Below, piece by piece: positions 15,305 through 23,879 of a stretch of 42,186 nucleotides of DNA. Location of the stretch: contig CAZMPG010000005.1 of NCBI GenBank assembly GCA_964568345.1, positions 1 through 42,186 on the forward strand, in the 5' to 3' direction. The stretch is from UBA12088 sp964568345. Lineage in GTDB: Bacteria; Patescibacteriota; Minisyncoccia; Phycocordibacterales; UBA12088. Within the stretch, counting starts at the first letter, position 1. Every line of letters starts with the position of its first letter. The notes under the pieces are model-generated. The model worked only from the letters and a program-made list of their open reading frames with translations, was not told the DNA's origin and searched no databases. The position numbers were made by a program, and so were the translations under genes.

Positions 15305-15739
15305 CTACACGACACACACCCGACCGTTACTTGGGTCACGAAAGGCAAACCGAAGCACACCCTCGTTGCGGATACTCCGGAATAGATCGCCGAGTACACG
15401 CCGGCACGCCGCCTGCACTGCGAACAGCTCGCCTGCGGTCGTGGCGAGCACCACGCGGTGACGCGACGTCCGCGCCACATTGAGCGCAAACTGACACTGT
15501 GCCGCGAGACACTCCGGTGGATCCGGTGTGCAGATCGTGAAGTAGCTCCCCTGGTCACGCAGTGCGGTGAATAGATGGCCTGCAAATGAATGCGGTGCCT
15601 CCTGCTCGCTCTGGGTAGCAAAGATGACCACGGTCGAACAGTACTCACGACACCGACACGCAAGCACGGTTTCAATGAGTCCTCCGGCGGCACACCCTTC
15701 GTGTGCCGCCTCACTCACCACAGTTACGAACGTACGCAT
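15305..15739 (-). CDS. hypothetical protein, cysteine-containing alpha/beta
   Basis: This 144-residue protein is not recognised. It begins MRTFVTVVSEAAHEGCAAGG and has three hydrophobic strand-like segments (TVVIFATQ, SYFTICTPDPPECLA, RVVLATTAGELFAVQAACRRVL), suggesting a small alpha/beta domain. It carries nine cysteines, several in pairs (CRCREYC, CLAAQC), which could bind metal or simply be buried. A strong ribosome site (AGGAGG, 9 nt from ATG 15739) fixes the start; this is unusual in a window where most genes are leaderless and suggests a different promoter class or origin. It stands alone between rsmI and a secreted protein gene. Function unknown. Confidence 0.6.
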   Translation of the reverse strand: MRTFVTVVSEAAHEGCAAGGLIETVLACRCREYCSTVVIFATQSEQEAPHSFAGHLFTALRDQGSYFTICTPDPPECLAAQCQFALNVARTSRHRVVLATTAGELFAVQAACRRVLGDLFRSIRNEGVLRFAFRDPSNGRVCVV

Positions 15740-15835
15740 TATGTGCCTCCTGCGAGGAAACCAACCTTGTGGAAGTAAACCATGCAGAATACTCTCTCCG
15801 CAAGACGCCTGAGAAAAAGTGGGTGGGGCGTAGCC

Positions 15836-15863
15836 CTTTTCTCTTTTCACTTTTTCCTTTTCT
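15836..15863. repeat. polypyrimidine repeat, copy 1
   Basis: The stretch CTTTTCTCTTTTCACTTTTT and onward is nearly pure pyrimidine and closely matches the right arm of the inverted repeat behind valS (34734-34766). On the minus strand it begins 3 nt after the stop of the secreted protein gene, so it is the purine-rich start of that gene's 3' UTR. A partner segment (GAGAAAAAGTG, about 15809-15819) could pair with CACTTTTTC. Confidence 0.55.
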
Positions 15864-15866
15864 CTC

Positions 15867-17024
15867 CTAAAACACCGGCGTCACCACGTACGTGAGGCTC
15901 GTCGTGTAGTCACGCGCAGCCTCCTGCATAGCGGATATCTCGAGCCTGTAGCCAATCCGCGTTGTACCGACATCCGGTGTGCTGCCGTCTGCGCTCGAAG
16001 TTGCATACATGACTTCGCGCGGCTCGTCTACAAAATCGCCGACATAGAGCGCGTTCCCAAACGAATCATTATCTGAAAGCGTCGTGTCCTCTGTGGTAAC
16101 GCCCCAATGACCATACGTGTCGGGAAGCCCCACGGTACTCGACGGAGCCGCCCACACAATCGGTGTCGAGGTGCCCGTGCCGTCAACAAAGGGATCTATC
16201 GTTGCGCCACCGAGCGACTGGAGATTGCCCGCAGCCTCGACGGTAACGGTGAACCCACCCACCGCATTCGTGGTCACCGCAAGATCCTGGGCGAGTACGT
16301 ACGCAGTGTCCGGTGCCACCGTCCCGAATGCGACACTCGTCGCGGTCGTCGTTGCGAAGGTGAGCGTTGCATCGGCATTCACCGCCTGCCCCGCATTAAC
16401 ACCATCTACGGAAAAATCGAGGTACGTGTCTACCTGCCCACTCACCGTCACCGCATCCACCACGATGAGCTCGGTGGAGCCGGTATCGCTCGGGGTTGCG
16501 ATGTTGAGCTCGTAGCTCCCCGCACTCGCATGGTTGACAATCTGGTGCACCCCCGCGCCCGAGGATGTTGCATGGGTACCGACCTCGATCGTTACGACGC
16601 TCCCGCTAGCGATAGCCCCGCCTCCACCGCTACAGACCGTGATGGTAATGGTCTGCGTCGAGGTGCTCACCGCAGCCTGTGTTGCGCCGCAGGTAGGTGC
16701 GGTGGTGAGGTCCACCCCATCATCGGCAACGTCAATGTCGTCCTCGCCAAGAGCCGACACGTCAAAGCCGCTCGGCATTGTTATGACGATGGTTGAGCCA
16801 TCAGCAACCACCCCCGAGGGGGTGGTAAACCGCATCGTGTGATCGCTCGGCAGCCCGGGCCGACTCGTCGAGAGCGTGTCGGAGAACTGCTGGAGCTGTG
16901 CGGCATTAGCAAAAAAGAGGGTGCGGGGCACGCCGGTCGCCCAAGCGACCAGTGCAACAGCTAACACCGTCGCGGTACGGATGTACCACGGGTGCAGCGC
17001 CTCGCTGCGTGATAGTGATTTCAT
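15867..17024 (-). CDS. secreted surface protein with CPR-type C-terminus
   Basis: This 385-residue protein has an N-terminal hydrophobic signal segment (TATVLAVALVAWATGVPRTLFFANA) and then strand- and Thr/Ser-rich extracellular domains. DHTMRFTTPSGVVADGSTIVI resembles surface-layer adhesin-like beta domains, and the second half (TYLDFSVDG..ADATLTFATTTATSVAFGTV, then FTVTVEAAGNLQS) repeats the design. The end RDYTTSLTYVVTPVF is a recurrent ending of CPR surface proteins. ATG 17024 has an AGGTGG ribosome site; a GTG two codons earlier is possible. TATACT (17105-17110, minus strand) would give a leader of about 75 nt. It may be an S-layer or pilus-associated protein; this is inference. Confidence 0.7.
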   Translation of the reverse strand: MKSLSRSEALHPWYIRTATVLAVALVAWATGVPRTLFFANAAQLQQFSDTLSTSRPGLPSDHTMRFTTPSGVVADGSTIVITMPSGFDVSALGEDDIDVADDGVDLTTAPTCGATQAAVSTSTQTITITVCSGGGGAIASGSVVTIEVGTHATSSGAGVHQIVNHASAGSYELNIATPSDTGSTELIVVDAVTVSGQVDTYLDFSVDGVNAGQAVNADATLTFATTTATSVAFGTVAPDTAYVLAQDLAVTTNAVGGFTVTVEAAGNLQSLGGATIDPFVDGTGTSTPIVWAAPSSTVGLPDTYGHWGVTTEDTTLSDNDSFGNALYVGDFVDEPREVMYATSSADGSTPDVGTTRIGYRLEISAMQEAARDYTTSLTYVVTPVF

Positions 17025-17161
17025 GACCACCTACGTGGTCAAGCCAGCGCCACAACACACCAGGAGCTGCCTCGACCGTGCGAGACAGAATCAGGGGTAC
17101 TGCCAGTATACACGAGGTTGGGGATATGCTGTTGCCTTTGCGTGGAAAACCTGGGGAAAAC

Positions 17162-18445
17162 TCAACACGCCGAAGCAACGAGGCGCTCTCCGACGGTGTA
17201 GATGTCTCCCGCTCCCATGGTGATGAGGAGTGTGGCCGAGGGTGTGGGAGAAGAGAGGTGCACAGTGAGCGCGTCGAGTGTCGGAAATGCACGCGCAGGA
17301 GTCCCCTGTGCAGTTATCCTGCCCGCAAGCGCGTCACTCGTCACCCCTGGGATCGGGGCTTCGCGGGCAGCATAGATCGGCGCGAGGAGCACCTCGTCGG
17401 CACGCGCGAGCGCAGCTGCAAACTCCTCCATGAAGTCGCGGGTTCTGCTAAAGAGGTGGGGGTGAAAGGCGACGATGATACGGTGGTCGGGGAACGTGGT
17501 ACGAGCCATGGTAATGGTCGCCGCGACTGCGGTGGGATGGTGCGCGTAGTCGTCGTACACGAGCGCACCGCTCGGGGTAACCCCCTTGTACTCGAAACGC
17601 CGCCAGGTGCCTGGAAAGGTGGCAAGTGAGTGGTCGAGCGCAGCTTCGGAAAGCTCAGGATCGAGCGCATACGCCGCCGCTTTCGCAGCTCGTGCATTCA
17701 TACAGTTGAAGTCACCCGGCACGCGGAGCGTTGGCACGGTGAGATCCTGGTACGGCGTGATACGCTGCACACCCTCGAGCACGTCACGCGCCGTGCCTGA
17801 CGCCGTATCAGCGACGACAGCACCCTGCTCCGGCACACGGGCAATGAGCTCGCGAAATGCGTCCTTGACGGCGGCGAGGTCGCGGTAGTAGTCGGTGTGG
17901 TCGAGCTCAATGTTGGTGATCACAAGGATATCCGGTGAGAGATGGAGGAAGTGACGTCGGTACTCGCACCCCTCGATTACAAAGAGATCGGGGCTCCCCG
18001 CGACGAAGTTCGAGCCATGCTCGGTGAGGATGCTCCCTGCGATGACCGTCGGCTTCTTCCCCGCATCGACGAGTACCTTGGCAATCATCGCGGTCGTCGT
18101 CGTCTTGCCGTGGGTGCCGGCAACAACGATCGAGGTGCCCGCGCGCGTCGCTTCGCCGAGCGCCTCGAAGTAGGAGAGCTCGCGGATACCAAGCTCCCGC
18201 GCGCGCACTCGTTCGGGGTTATCCACCGGCACAGCGTCGCTATACACGACGAGCGACGTGGTCACCCGCACCCGATCTGCTTCGTGGCCAATGAACACCG
18301 ATACGCCTTTCCCCACAAGGAGGTCGGTTATCGGCGACGGCGCGCGATCGGATCCCTCGACGTGTGCACCGAGGAATGCATAGAGCTGCGCGAGCGCACT
18401 CATCCCGATCCCCCCGATACCGATCATGTAGATACTCGTGTTCAT
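17162..18445 (-). CDS. murC: UDP-N-acetylmuramate--L-alanine ligase
   Basis: MurC adds L-Ala to UDP-MurNAc in peptidoglycan synthesis. The 427-residue protein has the Mur ligase order: N-terminal UDP-binding MIGIGGIGMSALAQL, ATP P-loop VVAGTHGKTTTTAM, ITNIELDHTDYY (Mg/carbamylated region), then YDDYAHHPTAVAATI and FHPHLFSRTRDF in the C-terminal domain, which are specific for MurC. ATG 18445 gives the standard start; a GTG two codons upstream is possible. It follows murD after 19 nt without an obvious ribosome site, so it is probably translated from the murD transcript. Confidence 0.96.
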   Translation of the reverse strand: MNTSIYMIGIGGIGMSALAQLYAFLGAHVEGSDRAPSPITDLLVGKGVSVFIGHEADRVRVTTSLVVYSDAVPVDNPERVRARELGIRELSYFEALGEATRAGTSIVVAGTHGKTTTTAMIAKVLVDAGKKPTVIAGSILTEHGSNFVAGSPDLFVIEGCEYRRHFLHLSPDILVITNIELDHTDYYRDLAAVKDAFRELIARVPEQGAVVADTASGTARDVLEGVQRITPYQDLTVPTLRVPGDFNCMNARAAKAAAYALDPELSEAALDHSLATFPGTWRRFEYKGVTPSGALVYDDYAHHPTAVAATITMARTTFPDHRIIVAFHPHLFSRTRDFMEEFAAALARADEVLLAPIYAAREAPIPGVTSDALAGRITAQGTPARAFPTLDALTVHLSSPTPSATLLITMGAGDIYTVGERLVASAC

Positions 18446-18464
18446 GGTCACTGCTTGCTATCGC

Positions 18465-19832
18465 TCACTCGCCCCTAATCCCCGCCACCGCTTCGTTGAA
18501 GCGTTCCCCCCGGTCGTACTCGTTTGCAAACATGCCGAACGACGCAAATGCGGGGGAAAAGAGAAGCGTATCACCTGGATCGCACCGCTGCCACGCCGCC
18601 TCGACCGCTTCGTCGAGCGTGTCCACCGTAGCGGTGTCGAGCCCGCGGCCGTGAAAGGTGAGCTTGCCGGTCCCTGTCCCCTTGAGGAGCACCACGGCTT
18701 TCGCGTGGAGGGGGAGAATGTCGAGGAGGGGCGCCATGTCGAGCCCCTTATCAGTGCCGCCCATGATGAGCACAACGCGCCTCAAGGACACGGGGTCGAG
18801 TGCCTGGAGCGCACGCATGGTCGCTTCTGGCGTCGTTGCATTCGTATCGTTGTAGATCGCCACACCACGTACCGTACGCACGAGCTCGAGCCTCCCGGGA
18901 AGCGCGCGAAAGCTCGCAACGACCTGCCGTAGCGTCGCTTCACCGACGCCGAGGTGCCGGGCTGTTGCCAGGGCGACGCCTATGTTGTACCGATTGTGCG
19001 CCCCGACGAGTGCGACGTCCCACGACGCCGGCACGTCGCTATCGTCAGCCACGATGACCTGCGACCGCACCCCCCTGCGGTACGGCGCAAGCGCCGCGAG
19101 CGCTTGCCGGCCCACGACGAGCGTATCCGACTCCCGCTGGTGCGCAAACACATGCGTCTTGTCTTTGAGGTAGCTCCCGAGGTCGCCGTGGTAGTAGGTG
19201 AGGTGGTCGGGGTAGAAGGTCGTAAAGACAGCAACGTCCGGCGAGAGCGGGCCCTGGCGCACCCCCGGTGCATCGAGCGAACGCTCCTCGCCAAACCCCT
19301 GGCACTGCCAGCTGTCGAGCTCGAACACCCCCAGGGAGCTTTGCGAGACCTCCGCAAGCAGTGCGAGGTTCGACACACCGCGGACGTTGCCGCCGAGGAG
19401 CACCTCCCTACCCTCGGCCTGGAGGAATGCCGCAATGAGGTGTGCCACAGTGGACTTGCCCCGGGTGCCGGTGACGCCAATGAGGGGTATGCCGGCGATA
19501 CGCGCAAAGAGCGATGCGCTCATGTCAACCGGCACCCGGTGCTTTCGAGCATGGGCGATGTAGGGGGAATCGAGCGGTACCCCCGCTCCCTTGAGCACGA
19601 GGTCGCCGTCAGCAAAGTCTGCAAGGTCGTGCCCGCCGAGGCGGTAGGTGATGCCCGGGTATGCGGCAAGCTGCGCAAGCGCAGCGGCGAGCGCAGCGTG
19701 GTCCTTGAGGTCGGTCACGGTGAGGCGTGCGCCATGCGCCGCGAGGAATGCCGCGTCGCCAATGCCCCGCCCCAAGAGGCCGAGGCCCATTTGCGTAATC
19801 CGCCTATCCCTGAAGAGGGTGCCGCACTGCAT
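18465..19832 (-). CDS. murD: UDP-N-acetylmuramoyl-L-alanine--D-glutamate ligase
   Basis: MurD adds D-Glu to UDP-MurNAc-L-Ala. The 455-residue protein shows the N-terminal Rossmann-like GLGLLGRGIGDAAFL, ATP P-loop GVTGTRGKSTVAHL, TTFYPDHLTYY, the NDTNATTPEAT motif (Mur-ligase N-x-T-N-A-T-x-P) and the C-terminal LFSPAFASFGMFANEYDRG, which is MurD-specific (SPACASFDMF-like). The partner product D-Glu comes from murI nearby. ATG 19832 lies 6 nt after TATGCT (19839-19844) with no ribosome site. The insert around residues 170-190 (GFGEERSLDAPGVRQGPLSP) is longer than in well-known MurD proteins. Confidence 0.95.
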   Translation of the reverse strand: MQCGTLFRDRRITQMGLGLLGRGIGDAAFLAAHGARLTVTDLKDHAALAAALAQLAAYPGITYRLGGHDLADFADGDLVLKGAGVPLDSPYIAHARKHRVPVDMSASLFARIAGIPLIGVTGTRGKSTVAHLIAAFLQAEGREVLLGGNVRGVSNLALLAEVSQSSLGVFELDSWQCQGFGEERSLDAPGVRQGPLSPDVAVFTTFYPDHLTYYHGDLGSYLKDKTHVFAHQRESDTLVVGRQALAALAPYRRGVRSQVIVADDSDVPASWDVALVGAHNRYNIGVALATARHLGVGEATLRQVVASFRALPGRLELVRTVRGVAIYNDTNATTPEATMRALQALDPVSLRRVVLIMGGTDKGLDMAPLLDILPLHAKAVVLLKGTGTGKLTFHGRGLDTATVDTLDEAVEAAWQRCDPGDTLLFSPAFASFGMFANEYDRGERFNEAVAGIRGE

Positions 19833-19877
19833 GGGGCAAGCATAGCAGATGCCGCTCCAGCTGGATATGGCCGGCGA

Positions 19878-20636
19878 CTACACCACGCGCGGGGCAGCAG
19901 AGGCTCCAAGACATGCCTGAGCAAAGCCCAAAAATACTGAGCTCTCTGCCGAGACCATGAGGTCAACCGTACCGGATCCGTCGGTGTCAAAACGAGCCGT
20001 CACGGCGTCGGCAACCGCATCAGCAGGGTCAACGAGTACCCCCCTCCAGTCCTGCTGGGAAAGCGCTTCCTCGAACACATCGCGCACGAGCGGAAAATGG
20101 GTGCAACCGAGGATGACGTGCGTGTAGTTGCCGTGGGCATAGGGCGAGAGCGCCGCGTGCACGAGGGGCGCCATTGCGCTACGACTTCCCCCTCCTTCGA
20201 TGTGGGGTACGAGGTCGGGGATTGCCACACCGTCGGCAGGGATACCGATCATGCGAAACGCGTCCTGGTAGATCCGCGACTCGACGGTCGCCCGCGTCGC
20301 CACCACGAGTACCCGTGCCGTAGTGCCCCGAAACGCAGCGACCGTTGGCCCCACCATCTCGATGAGGCTCGTGCGCGACAGGTCAAGGATATCGAACATC
20401 GGGAGTACGATGGAGACCGACACGCTGTTACAGGCGCTCACTAGTTCTGTAGCACCTGCTCCAATGAGCCGCTGGATGCCGAGGACGGTAAGCACCCCAA
20501 GCTCCTCCCTGCTCTTATTGCCGTACGGTGCATTCTCGAGGTCGCCGAAGTACACCACGTCTGCCCGCGGCGCCCGCGCGCGGATTGCCCGCAGTACGGT
20601 GAGCCCCCCAGAACCGGAGTCGAAAATACCGATCAT
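19878..20636 (-). CDS. murI: glutamate racemase
   Basis: MurI interconverts L- and D-glutamate for peptidoglycan. The 252-residue protein begins IGIFDSGSGGLTVLRAI, the family start. Catalytic cysteines lie in VSACNSVSVSI (position of the usual ACNTA motif) and ILGCTHFPLV. YFGDLENAPYGNKS matches the YxxDxxxxPYG signature. ATG 20636 is 3 nt after the stop of the DUF2207 gene, and a GGGGGGAG stretch in that gene's end can serve as ribosome site, so the two are coupled. Together with murC and murD downstream it forms a cell-wall precursor group. Confidence 0.95.
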   Translation of the reverse strand: MIGIFDSGSGGLTVLRAIRARAPRADVVYFGDLENAPYGNKSREELGVLTVLGIQRLIGAGATELVSACNSVSVSIVLPMFDILDLSRTSLIEMVGPTVAAFRGTTARVLVVATRATVESRIYQDAFRMIGIPADGVAIPDLVPHIEGGGSRSAMAPLVHAALSPYAHGNYTHVILGCTHFPLVRDVFEEALSQQDWRGVLVDPADAVADAVTARFDTDGSGTVDLMVSAESSVFLGFAQACLGASAAPRVV

Positions 20637-20639
20637 GCG

Positions 20640-22385
20640 CTACCAGCTCCCCCCGCCACCGCCGCCGAAGCCGCCGCCGACCGAGCCGCCACCAGAGACA
20701 CCCGAATGCTGTGGCGCAGCCGCGGCGGAGAAGTCCCTCGTGAATGAGGAAAGGTCACTCACGAGCGCTCCTGCTGCGAACGTATGCAGGTGCCCGCCAG
20801 CGTACCACGCTGGCTCCGCCTGGTACACATCGGCAAACTGTGCCGCCCACGCCTGCTCAACGCCGAGCGCAATCGCGTAGGGGAGGAATCGGTCGAAGAG
20901 TGCCGGTGTCCGCTCGGGGGCGTTGTGGAAAGCGATGCGGTCCTTTTCTGCAACGGTAAGGTACCGCTTGAAGCCTTCGAGCTGCTCAAGCGTCCGCACA
21001 CCAAGCGCGGTCCGCACTGGCATCGCAAGCCCGCCGATCGCGACGATCATGCCGGACAGGGCGCTCGACAGAGCAAGTACCGCACTCGTGGCGCCAGACC
21101 ACGACGCGAGGAGTATGCCTAACCCCGCCCCGCAGCCACCAGCAACCGCATACCACGTACGCACGCGGTCGGGCCGCGTGGGAAAGAGGCCCTCGAGCAC
21201 CACCTCGTCGTAAATGGTATCTTCGAGGAGCGAGCGATCTCGCGCAAACGCATGCCGCATCCGTGAGAGAAGCGCACCCGCAACCTCCTTCCCCTCCACC
21301 ACAACACTCCCTACATACGCCGGCTGGAAGAGCCGTTCGAGGAGTCGGAGGGATAGGGGGTCGGTAGGCTCACCGTGCTCCATGCGCTCAATGAGGTAAT
21401 CGGTCGTACGGAAGAGGAAGAGTACCGTGTCCTCAATACGGTGGAGCTTCACGAAACCCTCGACAGCGAGCCGCACGATCTCCGCGGAGAGCTCGCGGTC
21501 CTCGAGCCGCTCATTGTAGAGCACGCCAGCCATCGCGGGCGTTATGCCCTCGGGAGGCGCAAACTCGGTGACGATCGTACCACGCCCGCGCGGGTCGCGG
21601 CCACGCGTATACCAGAGGTACACCATGGCACCGGCGACGCACACCGGGAGGAAGAGTGGCCAGAAGAGCAGGAATCTAGGCATACCTCCCTTCCCTCGCC
21701 GCATCGGCTCGGCGATAGTACCCTTCGGGAAGGTGAGCGCCACGGTGAACCCCTCACCGACAGCAAGCGACTGCGCAGAAGCGCGGTAGCCGGTGCTACT
21801 TGCAGACTCCTCACTCGCACTACAGGTATGCGACGAACCCTGCGCCCCCTGGTAGCACGATGCGTCGAGTACCGTACTACCAGGGGGTAGGTCCACATGG
21901 ACGCTCGCGCGAGTGATAGCGTTTGGCCACGAACCGGTCACGTTCCAGTAGAACTCGTCGTGGTCGTCCCAGTAGAGGAACGGGCCGTGTACGACGTACG
22001 AAATGGTGTAGGTCTGCTTGCCCGATACGAGCGTATGCGCATCACCTACCTTCAAGGTGAGCGCACCGTTGCCGTGGCTCTCAACAAAGGGTATTGGCGT
22101 GCCGCTTGTACCGACGACCACCACCTGCGATACGTCTGCGGTGTACGTTGTACCGCCCGCCTGGTAGCTCACGGGAATGGTGCGAAAGATGCCGTGCCGC
22201 TGCGCTTCCCCAAAGTCGTACACGATTTGCTCCTCAACCGAGATCGTGGCATCGGCGTTGACGCCGATACGCGCGTCGAACGAGGGGATAGTTTCGAGGG
22301 CGTACGCACGGTGTGGCGCGCCCAGAGCAGCACCGAGCGCAAGCAGTGCACCAAAACAACCCACCCACTGCGTGCAGCGAGGCAT
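20640..22385 (-). CDS. DUF2207 membrane protein
   Basis: This 581-residue protein has a signal peptide (CFGALLALGAALGAPHRAYA), an extracellular beta domain typical of DUF2207 (FDARIGVNADATISVEEQIV, QRHGIFRTIPV, YTISYVVHGPFLYWDDHDEF), a membrane helix (FLLFWPLFLPVCVAGAMVYLWY), the GRDPRGRGTIVTEFAPPEG segment characteristic of the family, a cytosolic domain and two further hydrophobic helices. It ends in a glycine-rich GGGFGGGGGGSW tail, as in many DUF2207 proteins. ATG 22385 lies 6 nt after TATGAT (22392-22397); six upstream codons in frame overlap that promoter. It is coupled to murI, which suggests an envelope role, but the function of the family is unknown. Confidence 0.88.
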   Translation of the reverse strand: MPRCTQWVGCFGALLALGAALGAPHRAYALETIPSFDARIGVNADATISVEEQIVYDFGEAQRHGIFRTIPVSYQAGGTTYTADVSQVVVVGTSGTPIPFVESHGNGALTLKVGDAHTLVSGKQTYTISYVVHGPFLYWDDHDEFYWNVTGSWPNAITRASVHVDLPPGSTVLDASCYQGAQGSSHTCSASEESASSTGYRASAQSLAVGEGFTVALTFPKGTIAEPMRRGKGGMPRFLLFWPLFLPVCVAGAMVYLWYTRGRDPRGRGTIVTEFAPPEGITPAMAGVLYNERLEDRELSAEIVRLAVEGFVKLHRIEDTVLFLFRTTDYLIERMEHGEPTDPLSLRLLERLFQPAYVGSVVVEGKEVAGALLSRMRHAFARDRSLLEDTIYDEVVLEGLFPTRPDRVRTWYAVAGGCGAGLGILLASWSGATSAVLALSSALSGMIVAIGGLAMPVRTALGVRTLEQLEGFKRYLTVAEKDRIAFHNAPERTPALFDRFLPYAIALGVEQAWAAQFADVYQAEPAWYAGGHLHTFAAGALVSDLSSFTRDFSAAAAPQHSGVSGGGSVGGGFGGGGGGSW

Positions 22386-22473
22386 GGGTACATCATACCG
22401 CACCCTCCCTGGTGTAGGTATGTATGCACGTCGAAGTGTGGTAATAAGGTGAAGGTGGGTGGTTACGCATGAC

Positions 22474-22691
22474 GTACCTGCTCACACCTTCTATAAACAA
22501 GCCGTATGTCGTTGCGAGCCCCTCCTGTTCGGGGTTTCGGCCGACCCGCCGGGAGGCGACGAAGTAAAACGGGATCATGTTCGCTGTGTTACCGAAACGC
22601 CGCTCATATTTTATAGACTGCTTCGCCTGCGGTCATCCCCACAGTAGGCGGAGGATCGCAGCGACGAAACGTGAAGGATGTGAGAAGGTAC
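22474..22691. mobile_element. MITE copy 2
   Basis: This second, 218-bp copy has terminal inverted repeats GTACCTGCTCACACCTTC (22474-22491) and GAAGGATGTGAGAAGGTAC (22673-22691). It holds the family core TGTTCGCTGTGTTACCGAAA (22578-22597), the CGTTGCGAG/GACGAAG left block and GCTTCGCCTGCGG right block. It is more diverged than copy 1; no clear target duplication is visible. It lies between the DUF2207 promoter and the alpha-CTD gene. Confidence 0.8.
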
Positions 22692-22778
22692 TGCACAACC
22701 CTATACACGACAATGTATTTGTACTAGAATCATCGTTGGAATTCCCGGCAACACTACCTAATAAAAGAGGTAAAAAAA

Positions 22779-23246
22779 ATGAATTCAGCGGAACATCCTT
22801 TGCAACTCGCCAAAGAGTTGATGTCAATTACGGCCATGATTGTCGAGCAAGCAGGGGTACGGGATGCCGCACAGGCGAAGATCGATACCGCACTCCAGCA
22901 GCTCCATCAACTGCTGAGGCAACAAGGAGGAGTGTCCTGTGATGGATGTTCGATCGGAATAGAGAGGCACGCTGCTCTCACTGAGGAAAACATGCGTGCG
23001 CTGCTCAATCAGCGCATAGAGACTTTAGTACTACCCACACGTCCCTATCACTGCCTGACAGCAGAGAAGATCTTCCTTGTGGGTGAGCTAGTCCAGCGCA
23101 CTACGGTTGAATTGCTACGGGTGCCCAACCTTGGCAAGGGGAGTCTTGCAGAAATCGAGCAAGCGCTTGCAAAGGTAGGATTGTCCCTCGGCATGCGATT
23201 AGCCGAAAAGTGGAGGTTTTCGGACGAGATCCGTCCGCACGCATAA
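22779..23246 (+). CDS. stand-alone RNA polymerase alpha C-terminal domain protein
   Basis: The C-terminal half of this 155-residue protein is an RNA polymerase alpha-CTD helix-hairpin domain: VLPTRPYHCLTAEKIFLVGE followed by LVQRTTVELLRVPNLGKGSL and AEIEQALAKVGLSLG, which matches the DNA- and activator-binding fold of RpoA. The N-terminal half is a separate helical region (residues 1-50) joined by a CDGC segment. There is no alpha N-terminal (assembly) domain, so it cannot replace RpoA; it may bind DNA or sigma/transcription factors on its own. The start has GAGG at 8 nt, and TAGAAT (22726-22731) is a possible -10. Its use of Cys and lower GC differ from the neighbouring genes. A terminator hairpin follows at 23253. 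Confidence 0.85.
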   Translation: MNSAEHPLQLAKELMSITAMIVEQAGVRDAAQAKIDTALQQLHQLLRQQGGVSCDGCSIGIERHAALTEENMRALLNQRIETLVLPTRPYHCLTAEKIFLVGELVQRTTVELLRVPNLGKGSLAEIEQALAKVGLSLGMRLAEKWRFSDEIRPHA

Positions 23247-23252
23247 CCTCCT

Positions 23253-23274
23253 CAAGCCCCTCACGAGGGGCTTG
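23253..23274. terminator. hairpin after the alpha-CTD gene
   Basis: CAAGCCCCTC (23253-23262) pairs perfectly with GAGGGGCTTG (23265-23274) around a 2-nt loop. It lies 6 nt after the alpha-CTD stop and also ends the tRNA-Leu array on the opposite strand. No strong T tract follows. Confidence 0.6.
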
Positions 23275-23285
23275 TACTCTGTCTG

Positions 23286-23703
23286 TCCAAGTCCTCACGC
23301 GAGCGACGCAGGTCGCTCGCTTCCGCGTCACGAAAAAACGCACCACGTGCGTTTTTTGTGCCGCGGAGAGCGATGTGGACTTGAGTCACGAGTTGCTAGG
23401 TTTTTTCGTCGTTCCTCCTCAAAAACCAAGCGCTCGCGACCCCGGCTCGCCTGTGCCTCTGGCACATGGCTCCGCCTGTTCAAGTCCTCACGCGAGCGAC
23501 GCAGGTCGCTCGCTTCCGCGTCACGAAAAAACGCACCACGTGCGTTTTTTGTGCCGCGGAGAGGACTTGAACCTTACAGGTTCAGTACACCTTGCGGACC
23601 TTTTGCTTCGTGCTACGCACTCGCAAAACGTCTCGCAAGGTCTTCAAGTCCTCCCGCGGCTACAACACAATAATCGCGCCATGCTCCGCATGGCGCTCGT
23701 TTG
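23286..23703 (-). repeat. tRNA-Leu-anchored tandem element array
   Basis: Downstream of tRNA-Leu on its strand, the tRNA 3' end recurs as direct copies at 23551-23575 and 23358-23385, and as inverted copies at 23643-23669, 23479-23524 and 23286-23331. Each direct/inverted pair surrounds a hairpin: first GCGCCATGC-GGA-GCATGGCGC, then two identical terminator-like AAAAAACGCAC/GTGCGTTTTTT hairpins (23526-23550 and 23333-23357). An 83-bp segment is identical at 23288-23370 and 23481-23563 (193-bp period). The first unit shares its core with the element behind tRNA-Val. No ORF is present. Confidence 0.85.
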
Positions 23704-23707
23704 TGTT

Positions 23708-23792
23708 GTGCCGCGGAGAGGACTTGAACCTCCACGGGATTGCTCCCACTGCGACCTGAACGCAGCGCGTCTACCAATTCCGCCACCACGGC
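23708..23792 (-). tRNA. tRNA-Leu (anticodon CAG)
   Basis: A complete class II tRNA. The acceptor stem GCCGTGG pairs with CCGCGGC, the D arm is TGGCGGAATTGGTAGACGC-like, and the anticodon stem CTGCG/CGCAG encloses TTCAGGT, giving CAG. A long variable arm (TGGGAGCAATCCCG) and the T arm GGTTCAAGTCC follow. The 3' CCA is not encoded (CA only). The sequence after the gene is the tandem element array. Confidence 0.95.
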
Positions 23793-23879
23793 ATGGGAGC
23801 ACGATACCACAGAATACGGGGTCAGGATACGAACACCTGGTTGCGTCACCACCGGTATACGGTGCACAATAGGAGGACT

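Noticed and set aside
23288..23563. CRISPR array
   Set aside because: Repeats are 83 bp with 193-bp period, built of tRNA pieces and hairpins; no short regular repeats with unique spacers and no cas genes.
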